DNA of 51,071 nucleotides, taken from assembly GCA_903893625.1 (NCBI GenBank), contig CAITND010000272.1, positions 1-51,071 of the forward strand, read 5' to 3'. Position numbers and translations under genes: made by a program. The notes beneath the pieces were generated by a model. That model saw nothing but the letters and a program-made list of their open reading frames with translations, had not been told where the DNA came from and did not search any database. The stretch comes from an uncultured Oscillatoriales cyanobacterium (lineage in GTDB: Bacteria > Cyanobacteriota > Cyanobacteriia > Cyanobacteriales > Microcoleaceae). This document shows, in pieces, positions 8,843 to 17,649 of the stretch (positions within the stretch are counted from its first letter, which is position 1; every line of letters begins with the position of its first letter).

Positions 8843-9844
8843 ATGAAAGCAGTTATTATGACAGAAGTTGGGGAACCCGATGTTCTGCAACTTCAAGACG
8901 TACCTGATCCTAAAATTCAATCCCCTACTGAAATTTTAGTCCGTTTAAAAGCGGCGGGAATTAATCCTATTGATGCTAAATTACGCAGTCGAGGTACGTT
9001 TTATCCTGATCAAATGCCCGCTATTTTAGGTTGTGATGGGGCGGGAATTGTGGAAGCCGTCGGTTCAGAAGTCGAAAAATTTCAAGTTGGGGATGCGGTA
9101 TATTTCTGTAATGGGGGACTGGGTGGAGAGTATGGAAATTATGCAGAATTGACCGTTATTGATGAAAAATTTGCTACTCTGAAACCCCAAAGTTTGAGTT
9201 TTATTGAAGCGGCGGCATCACCATTAGTATTAATTACGGCTTGGGAAGCGTTGTATGATCGGGGACGATTACAACCGGGACAAAAGGTGTTAATTCATGG
9301 GGGTGCAGGTGGCGTGGGTCATGTTGCAATTCAGTTAGCAAAATTACAAGGAGCAGAAGTTGCCACAACCATTGGTTCCTCGGATATGACTGCTTTGGTG
9401 CAGGAATTAGGGGCAGATTTTGTAATTAATTACAAAGAAACGGATTTTGTGGAGAAAGTTTTAGAATGGACGCAGGGAGAAGGGGTTGATTTAGCCTTCG
9501 ATACCGTTGGTAAAGAAGTGTTTTATCAAACGGTTTTAGCGGTTAAAAATTATGGGGATTTAGTGAGTATTTTAGAACCTGATCCCAAGTTAGGAACGTT
9601 AAAAGAAGCTCGGTTGCGAAATTTACGCATTAGTTTGGAATTAATGTTAACGCCAATGTTACAAGCCCGGATTAATGATCAAGTAGATCAAACTAAAATT
9701 CTACAACAATGCGGTCGGTTAATGGATGAAGGAAAATTAAAAATATTAGTTAATCAAACCTTTCCCTTAGCAGCAGCTTCCGTTGCTCACAAAGTATTAG
9801 AAGCCGGAGGCATGAGAGGTAAATTAGTATTAACAATGGAATAA
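8843..9844 (+). CDS. NADP-dependent quinone oxidoreductase/alcohol dehydrogenase-like (MDR superfamily)
   Basis: 334 aa from the ATG at 8843; a TTG six bases earlier keeps the same frame. The N-terminal GroES-like part has 'KAAGINPIDAKLRSRG' and 'PAILGCDGAGIVEAVGSEVEKFQVGDAVYF'. The Rossmann part has the nucleotide motif 'VLIHGGAGGVGHVAIQLAK' (A-x-G-G-V-G), typical of zeta-crystallin-like quinone reductases. The GHE metal-ligand motif of zinc alcohol dehydrogenases is absent (GCDGAG instead), so the enzyme is probably zinc-independent. The substrate is unknown; reduction of quinones or reactive carbonyls is typical. Confidence 0.88.
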   Translation: MKAVIMTEVGEPDVLQLQDVPDPKIQSPTEILVRLKAAGINPIDAKLRSRGTFYPDQMPAILGCDGAGIVEAVGSEVEKFQVGDAVYFCNGGLGGEYGNYAELTVIDEKFATLKPQSLSFIEAAASPLVLITAWEALYDRGRLQPGQKVLIHGGAGGVGHVAIQLAKLQGAEVATTIGSSDMTALVQELGADFVINYKETDFVEKVLEWTQGEGVDLAFDTVGKEVFYQTVLAVKNYGDLVSILEPDPKLGTLKEARLRNLRISLELMLTPMLQARINDQVDQTKILQQCGRLMDEGKLKILVNQTFPLAAASVAHKVLEAGGMRGKLVLTME

Positions 9845-9849
9845 AAAAT

Positions 9850-9913
9850 AGGGGGACAAGAAACAAGGAACAAGGAAAAAACCATCTCATTTCTTAGTTT
9901 TTGCCTTGTTCCC
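9850..9913. terminator. Imperfect inverted repeat between convergent genes
   Basis: GGAACAAGGaAAAA on the left (about 9868-9881) pairs with TTTTTgCCTTGTTCC on the right (9896-9912). It lies between the 3' ends of the oxidoreductase (+) and the PBP2 gene (-), which suits a bidirectional terminator. The loop is about 15 bp and the call is tentative. Confidence 0.4.
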
Positions 9914-9914
9914 C

Positions 9915-9981
9915 ATTCGTAATTCGTAATTCGTAATTCGTAATTCGTAATTCGTAATTCGTAATTCGTAATTCGTAATTC
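9915..9981. repeat. Tandem heptanucleotide array (ATTCGTA) with about 9.5 copies
   Basis: An almost perfect run of the 7-bp unit ATTCGTA over 67 bp, ending three bases before the PBP2 stop codon region (9983). Shorter runs of the same unit occur at 12951-13006 in both orientations. This matches short tandemly repeated repetitive (STRR) arrays of filamentous cyanobacteria. Copy number may vary by slippage. Confidence 0.92.
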
Positions 9982-9982
9982 T

Positions 9983-11779
9983 CTATTCCCCATTTCCCTT
10001 AGAAAAATAAGTTTGAAACATGGCTTTAGCAATGGGGGCGGCAGATTTAGCGCCATAACCGCCATTTTCCACCACAACGGCGATCGCAATTTCTGGATTA
10101 TTAGCAGGCCCAAAAGTCACATACAGGGAATGAGAGGTTTGTCCCAACACTTCCGAAGTCCCGGTTTTACCCCCAGTTAAAGGAATGGAACCATCATTCA
10201 TCCCTTGACCTGTCCCATACTCAACCACAGCAATCAGCCCTTCTTTGATTACCTGAACCGCTTCCGGTTTCAGTCCAGTCGGTTCCGGTTTCGTTTCTGC
10301 TGTTTTGGTTAAATCAGCCAATAGATGGGGTTTAACCCGATAACCGCCATTAGCAATAGCCGAAACCATCACCGCCAACTCTAACGGCGTGGCTAACACA
10401 GCCCCTTGACCAATAGACATTGTAACCGTATCCCCCAAATACCAGGGTTCCCCATAGGTTTTTTCCTTATCTTCAGGGGTAGGGATAAATCCTTCTGATC
10501 CTTCCTGTAATCCTAAAATTTTTAAACTGGTGTTCCCAATTCCCAAACGTTTACCCCATTCGGCAATCGCTTCCGGGCCAACGGCCATTCCCAATTGATA
10601 ATAAAACGTATTGCTACTGAAAGCGAGGGCATCTCGAAAGCCAATTACCCCATAACCCCCACTATGTTCGTTAAAGGTAATGCCACCTACGGTAATGGAA
10701 GCATAGGTACCCAGCACGGAATCTGGACTAAATTTACCCGATCCCATAGCTGCCGCCGAGGACACAATTTTGAAGGTGCTACCCGGTGGATATCCTTGCA
10801 GCGCTCGGTTTAAAAAGGGATCATCTTCGCTTTGCAGTTCTTCCCATTGTTTTTGACTAATGGGTTTAGTAAAAATATTCGGATCAAACCGAGGACTACT
10901 GGCCATCGCCAAAATTTCTCCGGTTTTAGGATTTAGTGCCACAGCCGCCCCCCGACGATCTCCTAGGGCTGTTTCTGCGGTTTTTTGTAAATCCAAATCG
11001 AGGGTTAATTTAACATTTTTTCCCCCTTGAGAGGGGCGTTCACCCAGTTCTCGTAATTCTTGGTTCATGCTATTGACTTCAATTAAGCGAGAACCCCATA
11101 CCCCCGACAGTTGTTGATTTGCCATGGCTTCAATTCCCAACTGTCCCACAACCATGCCCATCGGCCATTGCGGGTGTTTTTTCATATCCTCGGCAGTGGC
11201 TTCACCAATATAGCCCAAGACCTGTGAGGCGACGTTCCCCTGGGGATAATAACGGCTGGATTCGGTTCTGACTTCCAAACCGGGTAACTCGGCGGATTTT
11301 TCTCCCAACCAAACAAATGCCTCTGGTGTCAAAAACTGACTAATTCTCACGGAGGTTGCTGATTGATACCCCACTTTTTCAATTGCAGCTAAAACCTGTT
11401 CGGGAGCAATGTTCAGAACCGGACTCAGCATTGTGGCAATTTTTGCCCATTGTTCTGGCGTTTGTTCCTTGGGCCAAATGTATAAGGCACGGGTTAAATG
11501 ATTTGCGGCTAAGGGTTTATTATGGCGATCTAAAATATAACCCCGATTGGACGGGATAGGAATCAGGCGAATCCGATTTTCCTCAGCACGTTCTCGGTTT
11601 TTCTCGCCTTCGACAAATTGCAGTTGTACTAGACGAAACGAATGTAAACCCATCGCCAGAGTTGCCAAGAACATCAATAACACCGCACGATGCAGAGGAC
11701 GGATATCTCGTTTTTGAGGCGATCGCAAAGGAATTTCAGTCTGACGAAGATTCGTACCCCAAGAATAATTGCTCTCCAT
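9983..11779 (-). CDS. mrdA: Penicillin-binding protein 2 (peptidoglycan transpeptidase)
   Basis: 598 aa class B PBP. One N-terminal membrane anchor (about residues 30-50, VLLMFLATLAMGLHSF) is followed by the PBP dimerisation domain with 'NRIRLIPIPSNRGYILDRHNKPLAAN'. The transpeptidase domain carries S334 in 'PPGSTFKIV' (SxxK), S388-S389-N390 (SxN) and K538 in 'GGKTGTSE' (KTG). It cross-links peptidoglycan in the periplasm and belongs to the elongation (Rod/MreBCD-RodA) machinery. A small membrane protein gene lies 69 bp upstream on the same strand. No mreB, mreC or mreD is present in the window. The closing residues are next to the heptamer array. Confidence 0.93.
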   Translation of the reverse strand: MESNYSWGTNLRQTEIPLRSPQKRDIRPLHRAVLLMFLATLAMGLHSFRLVQLQFVEGEKNRERAEENRIRLIPIPSNRGYILDRHNKPLAANHLTRALYIWPKEQTPEQWAKIATMLSPVLNIAPEQVLAAIEKVGYQSATSVRISQFLTPEAFVWLGEKSAELPGLEVRTESSRYYPQGNVASQVLGYIGEATAEDMKKHPQWPMGMVVGQLGIEAMANQQLSGVWGSRLIEVNSMNQELRELGERPSQGGKNVKLTLDLDLQKTAETALGDRRGAAVALNPKTGEILAMASSPRFDPNIFTKPISQKQWEELQSEDDPFLNRALQGYPPGSTFKIVSSAAAMGSGKFSPDSVLGTYASITVGGITFNEHSGGYGVIGFRDALAFSSNTFYYQLGMAVGPEAIAEWGKRLGIGNTSLKILGLQEGSEGFIPTPEDKEKTYGEPWYLGDTVTMSIGQGAVLATPLELAVMVSAIANGGYRVKPHLLADLTKTAETKPEPTGLKPEAVQVIKEGLIAVVEYGTGQGMNDGSIPLTGGKTGTSEVLGQTSHSLYVTFGPANNPEIAIAVVVENGGYGAKSAAPIAKAMFQTYFSKGNGE

Positions 11780-11807
11780 ATTCCCTATATTTAGAATTTT
11801 AGATTTA

Positions 11808-11840
11808 TAGATGTTGACTGTTGACTGTTAACCCTCAACC
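11808..11840. repeat. Short heptanucleotide repeats (TTGACTG type)
   Basis: GATGTTGACTGTTGACTGTT repeats between the small membrane protein gene and PBP2, ending in CCCTCAACC. Same type as at 4638-4681. Confidence 0.65.
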
Positions 11841-11848
11841 AAAACCCT

Positions 11849-12031
11849 TTATTCACCAAAACACCAAGATAGTACGACTAATAATACGACTAAACTTATC
11901 GAATTGGGCAAATGTAGACCTGCGATCGCATCAGTGGGGAGTAAAATCGCCACCTGAGTAACCAACATAGATCCAAATATAATCAGGCTTAGGAGTAATA
12001 ACAACATCAATTTTAAAATAACGATTCCCAA
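11849..12031 (-). CDS. Small hydrophobic membrane protein, unrecognised
   Basis: About 60 aa with two membrane helices: ILKLMLLLLLSLIIFGSMLV and NSISLVVLLVVLSWC, joined by a short loop 'LLPTDAIAGLHLP'. Such a composition is unlikely by chance. The start is uncertain: a TTG at 12031 gives MGIVILK, an ATG lies at 12007, and the frame stays open further upstream with sensible residues (KDQGIWIT) but no ATG. It sits 69 bp before the PBP2 gene on the same strand and is divergent from cysE, so it may be co-transcribed with PBP2. The position invites comparison with MreD, but it is far too short for that. Confidence 0.5.
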   Translation of the reverse strand: MGIVILKLMLLLLLSLIIFGSMLVTQVAILLPTDAIAGLHLPNSISLVVLLVVLSWCFGE

Positions 12032-12096
12032 CGTGATCCAGATGCCTTGATCCTTTAAAATGAGAAGAGTGGTCTGTAAACAATAATTGGCTATTA

Positions 12097-12915
12097 ATGG
12101 TACTCAAGACCCTTCGAGATGACTTCCGCATTATCTTTGAGCGTGACCCTGCGGCTCGCAACTGGTTAGAAGTCCTGTTCTGCTACCCCGGTCTTCAGGC
12201 TTTGTTATTTCACCGCCTAGCACACGGGTTATATGCCTTGGGACTTCCGTTTATTCCTCGTCTGATTTCCCATATCGCTCGCTTTTTGACAGGCATTGAG
12301 ATTCATCCAGGGGCCGTAATTGGCAAAGGTGTATTCATTGATCATGGCATGGGCGTTGTGATTGGTGAGACAGCTATTTTAGGAGATTTCTGCCTGATTT
12401 ATCAAGGCGTGACCTTGGGAGGAACGGGGAAAGAAAGTGGGAAGCGTCACCCAACCCTCGGAGAAAATGTTGTTGTTGGAGCCGGAGCGAAAGTTTTAGG
12501 CAACATCCAACTGGGTGATAATGTCCGTATTGGGGCGGGATCGGTTGTACTGCGGGATGTTCCGACTGATTGTACTGTTGTTGGTGTTCCCGGTCGCATT
12601 GTCTATCGTTCTGGGGTTCGGATCGATCCCCTTGAACATGGCAGTCTTCCTGACTCAGAAGCGCAAGTGATTCGGATGTTGGTGGATCGGATTGAATTGT
12701 TGGAACAGCAGGTACAAACGCTGCAACAACAATCCTCCGTTGCTCAAAATCAACTTGAAGCTGCTCTGAAATTGGAATATTGCCCTGATCAAGATAGGCT
12801 AACCTTCCCAGAACAAACCAGAGATTCTGATCAAGAATACTCGGTTTTGACTGCGACCCATTGCCGTCTCAAAGATCGTACCATTCAAGAGTTTTTAGAT
12901 GGTGCGGGAATTTAA
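12097..12915 (+). CDS. cysE: Serine O-acetyltransferase
   Basis: 272 aa. It makes O-acetylserine from serine and acetyl-CoA, the carbon skeleton for cysteine synthesis. The N-terminal helical domain has '[21 protein letters not shown]'. It is followed by a left-handed beta-helix of hexapeptide repeats from '[28 protein letters not shown]' to '[24 protein letters not shown]'. The catalytic His lies in 'IDHGMG' and the substrate-binding '[12 protein letters not shown]' loop is intact. After the hexapeptide domain a coiled coil ([14 protein letters not shown]) and a 60-residue acidic tail extend the protein beyond the usual 240-250 residues. The ATG at 12097 is the first in frame. Confidence 0.93.
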   Translation: MVLKTLRDDFRIIFERDPAARNWLEVLFCYPGLQALLFHRLAHGLYALGLPFIPRLISHIARFLTGIEIHPGAVIGKGVFIDHGMGVVIGETAILGDFCLIYQGVTLGGTGKESGKRHPTLGENVVVGAGAKVLGNIQLGDNVRIGAGSVVLRDVPTDCTVVGVPGRIVYRSGVRIDPLEHGSLPDSEAQVIRMLVDRIELLEQQVQTLQQQSSVAQNQLEAALKLEYCPDQDRLTFPEQTRDSDQEYSVLTATHCRLKDRTIQEFLDGAGI

Positions 12916-12950
12916 GAATTTCATGAAGAGGGGTGTCAATAGTCAACTAA

Positions 12951-13006
12951 TAATTACGAATTACGAATTACGAATGATTAATTCAATTAATTCGTAATTC
13001 GTAATT
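12951..13006. repeat. Inverted heptanucleotide repeats forming a hairpin between convergent genes
   Basis: Runs of ATTACGA on the left (about 12951-12975) face ATTCGTA units on the right (12988-13004), giving a 16-bp stem around GATTAATTCAATTA. It lies between the 3' ends of cysE (+) and the histidine kinase gene (-), and could serve as a terminator in both directions. Confidence 0.7.
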
Positions 13007-13007
13007 T

Positions 13008-16000
13008 CTAATTTTTAATTCTTAATTCTTCTTGTAAGGCAATTTTAACTTGCTCAAATTCCGTTTGAATTTGGGTGTAGATTGTTTCACTTTCGGCTAG
13101 AGATAAAGGGTTTTGAGTTTGATTACAATGATGAGCTAGAGTTTCTAATTTTTGACATTGTTCTGACAAACTGAAAGCACCCAGGGTGCCACTAATTGAT
13201 TTCAGAGAATGGGCGGCGGGTTGTAATTCCTTAGCATCAATATTAGCGATCGCAATTGCAATGGCTTCTAAGAGTTCCGGGGCGGTATCAAAGTAAATTT
13301 CAATCACTTCTTCCAGGGCTTCTATCTCTCGTAATCCCTGTAAAACTTTAGCATCCAAAATAGTTGGATTTGAAGTTATTATTGTTAAAGGTAATTGTTG
13401 ATTTAAAGTAACATTTAAGGGTTTATAGTTCGTTGTTTCGGAATCTAAAGTAACGGGAATATCTTGAAGGGGCTGACATTTACTCAGAACTTGGATTAAT
13501 TGTTCCATGCGGATCGGTTTACTAATATAATCATCCATTCCGGCCTTCATACATTCATTGCGATCGCTTTCCATTGCATTCGCTGTCACCGCAATAATTC
13601 GAGGTCGTAGTAGAGACGTGCCATGGCACGTCTCTACAGATTTCTGAGGATTTCCATATAATTTTTGAATCTGACGCGACGCTTCTAACCCATCCATTTC
13701 GGGCATTTGCATATCCATTAAAATCACATCATATCGTTGACGACGCAACGCTTCTAAGACTTCAAAACCATTCCCTGCTACATCCGCCCGATATCCCATC
13801 CGTTGTAAAATTTGTAACGCCACTTTTTGATTAACTAGATGATCTTCTGCTAATAAAATTCGCAGGGGTAATTTTTCCGCTAATAACGGAATATCCTGCG
13901 ATGATCGCAAAGTTCCCCGATTTCTACTGTGTAAATAGGTTTGACTTTGAACATGAACCTCTAAAGGTTCGCCTCCCAAAATATTAATTAAAACGTTATA
14001 AAGTTGGGATTGTTTAATCGGTTTATTTAAACAAGCCGCGATTTCAATAGATTTAGATTTACCTAAAAAATTCCCCCCTACCGATGTTAATAAAATTAAG
14101 GGTAAATTTTGACAGGATGGCAATTGATGAATTTGTTTAGCTAATGTTAACCCATCCATTGCTGCCATTTGCATTTCAATAATTGCAATATCAAATTGTT
14201 TGCGCTGTAACCATTCCAACGCTCTTACCCCATTTTTAACCGTTTGGCTGGACATTCCCCAAGCTTGGGTTTGCAGCTTTAACATTTGTCGGCTGCTGAC
14301 ATTATCATCCACAATTAATAACCGTTTTCCCGCTAATTCATGCAGCGTTGACCATTCAGGAGATAAATTAGAACAGGACTGAGCAACAACAGTAAAATAG
14401 AAGGTTGAACCTTGGCGAGTCTCGGTAATTTTTTCGGTTTTATTCTCATCTTCGTCTGTTCCTTCACCCTCTAATATACAAAAGGAATCTAAGGATTGTT
14501 CGAGTTTAAAATTCGCCGGAGGATCTCCCGCCATTGCGCCTCGACTTTCCACCCACATTTGACCCCCCATGAGTTCAGCTAATCGTTTACTAATGGCTAA
14601 TCCTAAACCGGTTCCGCCATATTGACGATTAATTGAAGAATCCACCTGACTAAAAGACTGAAATAGCCGATCCATTCCATTCAGGGAAATTCCAATTCCC
14701 GTATCTTGAACGGCTACTTTAATTTCATATAAAGAACAGGATATAGAAGGATTAATAGAACTGTCTTTGTCCTTATATTTTTCTAAGCTTTGACTTTGAT
14801 CGTTACTCGGATCATCCAGTTTTTCTGCGGTTACGGAAACAACCACTTCTCCAGTATCAGTAAATTTCACTGCATTACTGAGCAGATTAACTAAAATTTG
14901 GCGTAATCTTGCCATATCCCCAATAATTTGATTGGGGGTACAAGGATCAATTAAATAGGCTAAATCCAGATTTTTACTGGCTGCTTTAGTAACTAATAAA
15001 TCTAAGGATTCTTCAATACAAGTTCTTAAATTAAAGGGATGATTTTCTAAATCTAATTTTCCTGATTCAATTTTAGAAAAATCTAAAATATCATTAATTA
15101 AACATAATAACGCATCACTACTACTACGAATGGTTTCTACAAAATCCTGCTGCATGGGGGTTAAGGTGGTATCTAATAGTAACCCCGTCATCCCAATCAC
15201 CGCATTCATAGGCGTGCGAATTTCATGACTCATTGTTGCTAAAAATTCACTTTTTGCCCGGGTTGCTGCTAACGCTTGATCCCGTGCTTTTGCTAAAGCA
15301 CTAGCGGTTTCTTGACGTTCAATTTCACCCCCGATCCATTGTGCCATTAATTTTAATAAATCTCGATCCACCGCTTGAAACGGCTCAGATAAAGCTTGAG
15401 AACTCCAAAAACACAGGGTTCCATAGACATCTCCCCCCACAATCACCGGAGTCCCCATATAAGCTTCAATGGGGAGGATTTTATGAGCCGGACAAAAGGA
15501 TAAACCCGAAAATTTAATCGATTCAAAATAAAGAGGTTGTTTAGCTTGAATTGTGATTTTACAAAAGGTATCTTCTAACTTATAAATTTGTCCGGCTTGA
15601 ATGGATTGATTAGGGGCAAATACGGCTATAATTTGATAGGTAGAATTCAATTCTTGACCATCTTCTGAGGGGAGAATATTAATTTTAACATGGGATAAAA
15701 TACCATATTCTAAACCGAATTTAGCACAGCCTAATTCTAAAATTTGTTGCAGTCGAGTTTCAAACGTAAACTCCTGACAAGAGGTAATTTGATAGAGCGC
15801 TCTAATAGAAGATTCGCTGTCTTGAAGTTGTTGTTCTCGTTGTTTGCGTTCGGTAATATCCCGTGATACCCCAATAATTTCCTGAACACTTCCGGTTGTG
15901 ATATCCCGAATGGCACTACTGGTGGTTTCAAACCAAATATAATCGCCGTTTTTGTGACTAATACGATATTCAATGGTGTAGATAACATTTTGTTGTAAAA

Positions 16001-17294
16001 TAATGCGATAGGCTTTAACAATCACATCTAAATCATCAGCATGGATGAAACATGGTAACTGATTTCCGATTAATTCTTCGGGTTCATATCCTAATAACGT
16101 GCGACAAGCCGGAGACGCATATAAAAATACTCCTTCTGGAGAATGGCGGGTAATCATATCTGTTGAATTTTCCGCCATTAATCGATAGCGTTGTTCACTT
16201 TCCTGACCTTGAAATTGGGCATCGGCTAAGGCTTGTAACATTCCATTAATGGCTTCTGCCAAACTCGATAATTCATCCTTTCCTGCTACGGAAATTCTCA
16301 AGGCTAAATTTCCACTTTCCCCGATTTCGTTAACTGAACTATTCAAAGCAGTCAGTCGAGAAAGCACTAATTTTTCTAATAATAAGAGGGTAATTCCTCC
16401 GAAAATTAACCCCACGACTAATAAAAATAAACTGAAATAGCCTAAAGTGGTTTGACCTTGTTGATAAATTGGACGATCAACTTGAACTTGTAAAGATAAT
16501 TTTGGTTCCCCATTCAAATCTGCGATCGTGGCTGATGCGATCGCGATTTCTGCATTTAGGGGGTGCAACCGAATGGCTTGAGAATTGATAATTGCTTCCG
16601 TATATGGTTGAATTTGAGGAGATAATAGAAAGGGATTACTAGCCATTCCCTCAGAAATGGGCTCAAGAGTCAAGGACAGTTGGGTAATTTCAGCTAATCG
16701 TTGCAGTTCCGGGGCGTCGAGATAACGTCCTAAAATCAATAATCCTCGACTTGGCCCCGATGCGGTACTGGTTAAAATCGGTCGGGAAACCACTAACAAA
16801 GGACTTTCGGGTAAAACAATAATTCCTTGAATGGGAGAGGGAATTAAATTCAGTTGTTTGAGACTCGCTAAAAGTGGACTATTTAAGGTAAGATGCGAAG
16901 ATAGACTGGGGGGAATCGGTGTTTCCTGACGGCGTTGCGAATCAAACCCCTTACTAAAAACAATTTCACCCTTGGGGTTCATCAGAATAAATAGGTTCAG
17001 CCGTAAATCGGCGAAGGTGGTATCAACTAAGTTAGAAACCACATATTGGCGGTTTTGAGCATCAATAAACCGATAGGTATCATCCCATTTAGCCTGATCC
17101 TGGGCGATCAAATCCAAACTATCTAAGTCATCATTAATCGCATTTAAGGCCCGCACAATATCTTGACGGACATACTGGTTTTCTAGTTGGCGAAAATCAT
17201 GCACCAGCAGCATCGAGGCGGTAATATACATCGCCACGATTAACCCAATCAGGGCTGCACCAATAATCAGCAGTGTTTTCTTTCGCAATTTCAT
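13008..17294 (-). CDS. Hybrid sensor histidine kinase with two receivers and an HPt domain
   Basis: 1428 aa. Order: membrane helix (about 7-30), CHASE4 sensor (about 32-280, with QDQAKWDDTYRF), second membrane helix (about 285-307), HAMP, PAS (about 370-490), GAF (about 500-670), HisKA with the phosphorylated His H690 in 'MSHEIRTP', HATPase_c ('VNLLSNAVKF', 'DTGIGI', 'GGTGLGLAISKRL'), REC1, REC2 with acceptor D1194 ('ILMDMQMPEMDG'), and a C-terminal HPt with His near 1362 ('AAHSLKSISGTLG'). It is an unorthodox phosphorelay kinase in the inner membrane; the stimulus is unknown. In REC1 the acceptor position is Glu (E1040 in 'IIEMQM'), so this receiver is probably not phosphorylated. REC2 contains about ten extra residues at 1220-1229 encoded by a 28-bp palindromic repeat. 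No dedicated response regulator is adjacent. Confidence 0.92.
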   Translation of the reverse strand: MKLRKKTLLIIGAALIGLIVAMYITASMLLVHDFRQLENQYVRQDIVRALNAINDDLDSLDLIAQDQAKWDDTYRFIDAQNRQYVVSNLVDTTFADLRLNLFILMNPKGEIVFSKGFDSQRRQETPIPPSLSSHLTLNSPLLASLKQLNLIPSPIQGIIVLPESPLLVVSRPILTSTASGPSRGLLILGRYLDAPELQRLAEITQLSLTLEPISEGMASNPFLLSPQIQPYTEAIINSQAIRLHPLNAEIAIASATIADLNGEPKLSLQVQVDRPIYQQGQTTLGYFSLFLLVVGLIFGGITLLLLEKLVLSRLTALNSSVNEIGESGNLALRISVAGKDELSSLAEAINGMLQALADAQFQGQESEQRYRLMAENSTDMITRHSPEGVFLYASPACRTLLGYEPEELIGNQLPCFIHADDLDVIVKAYRIILQQNVIYTIEYRISHKNGDYIWFETTSSAIRDITTGSVQEIIGVSRDITERKQREQQLQDSESSIRALYQITSCQEFTFETRLQQILELGCAKFGLEYGILSHVKINILPSEDGQELNSTYQIIAVFAPNQSIQAGQIYKLEDTFCKITIQAKQPLYFESIKFSGLSFCPAHKILPIEAYMGTPVIVGGDVYGTLCFWSSQALSEPFQAVDRDLLKLMAQWIGGEIERQETASALAKARDQALAATRAKSEFLATMSHEIRTPMNAVIGMTGLLLDTTLTPMQQDFVETIRSSSDALLCLINDILDFSKIESGKLDLENHPFNLRTCIEESLDLLVTKAASKNLDLAYLIDPCTPNQIIGDMARLRQILVNLLSNAVKFTDTGEVVVSVTAEKLDDPSNDQSQSLEKYKDKDSSINPSISCSLYEIKVAVQDTGIGISLNGMDRLFQSFSQVDSSINRQYGGTGLGLAISKRLAELMGGQMWVESRGAMAGDPPANFKLEQSLDSFCILEGEGTDEDENKTEKITETRQGSTFYFTVVAQSCSNLSPEWSTLHELAGKRLLIVDDNVSSRQMLKLQTQAWGMSSQTVKNGVRALEWLQRKQFDIAIIEMQMAAMDGLTLAKQIHQLPSCQNLPLILLTSVGGNFLGKSKSIEIAACLNKPIKQSQLYNVLINILGGEPLEVHVQSQTYLHSRNRGTLRSSQDIPLLAEKLPLRILLAEDHLVNQKVALQILQRMGYRADVAGNGFEVLEALRRQRYDVILMDMQMPEMDGLEASRQIQKLYGNPQKSVETCHGTSLLRPRIIAVTANAMESDRNECMKAGMDDYISKPIRMEQLIQVLSKCQPLQDIPVTLDSETTNYKPLNVTLNQQLPLTIITSNPTILDAKVLQGLREIEALEEVIEIYFDTAPELLEAIAIAIANIDAKELQPAAHSLKSISGTLGAFSLSEQCQKLETLAHHCNQTQNPLSLAESETIYTQIQTEFEQVKIALQEELRIKN
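13610..13637. repeat. 28-bp perfect palindrome inserted in frame in the kinase gene
   Basis: Half-site GTAGAGACGTGCCA; the sequence equals its own reverse complement over all 28 bases. A degenerate relative lies at 48256-48282 between genes. In the kinase it encodes part of VETCHGTSLLRP (residues about 1220-1229) in the loop before the REC2 'IIAVTANAM' strand. Confidence 0.95.
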
Positions 17295-17649
17295 GGCGGT
17301 GTTACCTTAAGGCTTGCTGTTTGGCAATGAACGAGGTTGTATTTGCACCCATCCTCTAAAGACAACGATTCTGCATAAGCGTAGATGCGAAAATTAACAG
17401 TTACACGGGTTTCAATCGCTGAACCGTATTTCCACTGAAATCAATTCCTATCCTCATTGTATCTTGGCTTTTGGAGTCCGTAGAGATGTCGGTTGGGGCC
17501 TTTCGGCATCGCTTTGTTTAGAGGGGTCTAAACAGGAGTTAAGCGTTAAGGTTAAAAGTTAATATTTTATTTTTCCTCAGATTTATTTTTATTGATAATT
17601 ATTAATTGAGTTCAATTAATAATTATCAAGTTTAGAATAGAGTTGGGAC
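17295..17649. other. Gene-free region upstream of the kinase with a long perfect hairpin
   Basis: About 355 bp between the kinase start and the DUF4079 stop. It should contain the kinase promoter, but no clear -10/-35 pair stands out. The only structure seen is the 18-bp-stem hairpin at 17592-17629. The rest shows no coding frame. Confidence 0.6.
17592..17629. repeat. Perfect 18-bp inverted repeat with a 2-base spacer
   Basis: Arms TTGATAATTATTAATTGA (17592-17609) and its exact complement (17612-17629), separated by GT. It lies 20 bp beyond the DUF4079 stop. There is no T-tract in the minus direction, so it is not a classical terminator. It may be a protein-binding palindrome, a repeat, or an mRNA-stabilising hairpin. 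Confidence 0.85.

Noticed and set aside
9915-9981. CRISPR array
   Set aside because: The unit is only 7 bp with no spacers; it is a tandem heptamer array. No other CRISPR-like array was seen in the window.
9787-10113. Open frame of 108 codons across the ATTCGTA array and the PBP2 end
   Set aside because: Its repeats of 'ELRITNY' come from the heptamer array and it lies opposite or within two real genes; no ribosome-binding site.
15737-16021. Second minus-strand frame of 94 codons inside the histidine kinase gene
   Set aside because: Overlaps the PAS-GAF region in another frame with no family resemblance.
17310-17400. tRNA or small RNA upstream of the kinase
   Set aside because: No cloverleaf or stable hairpin could be folded by eye.
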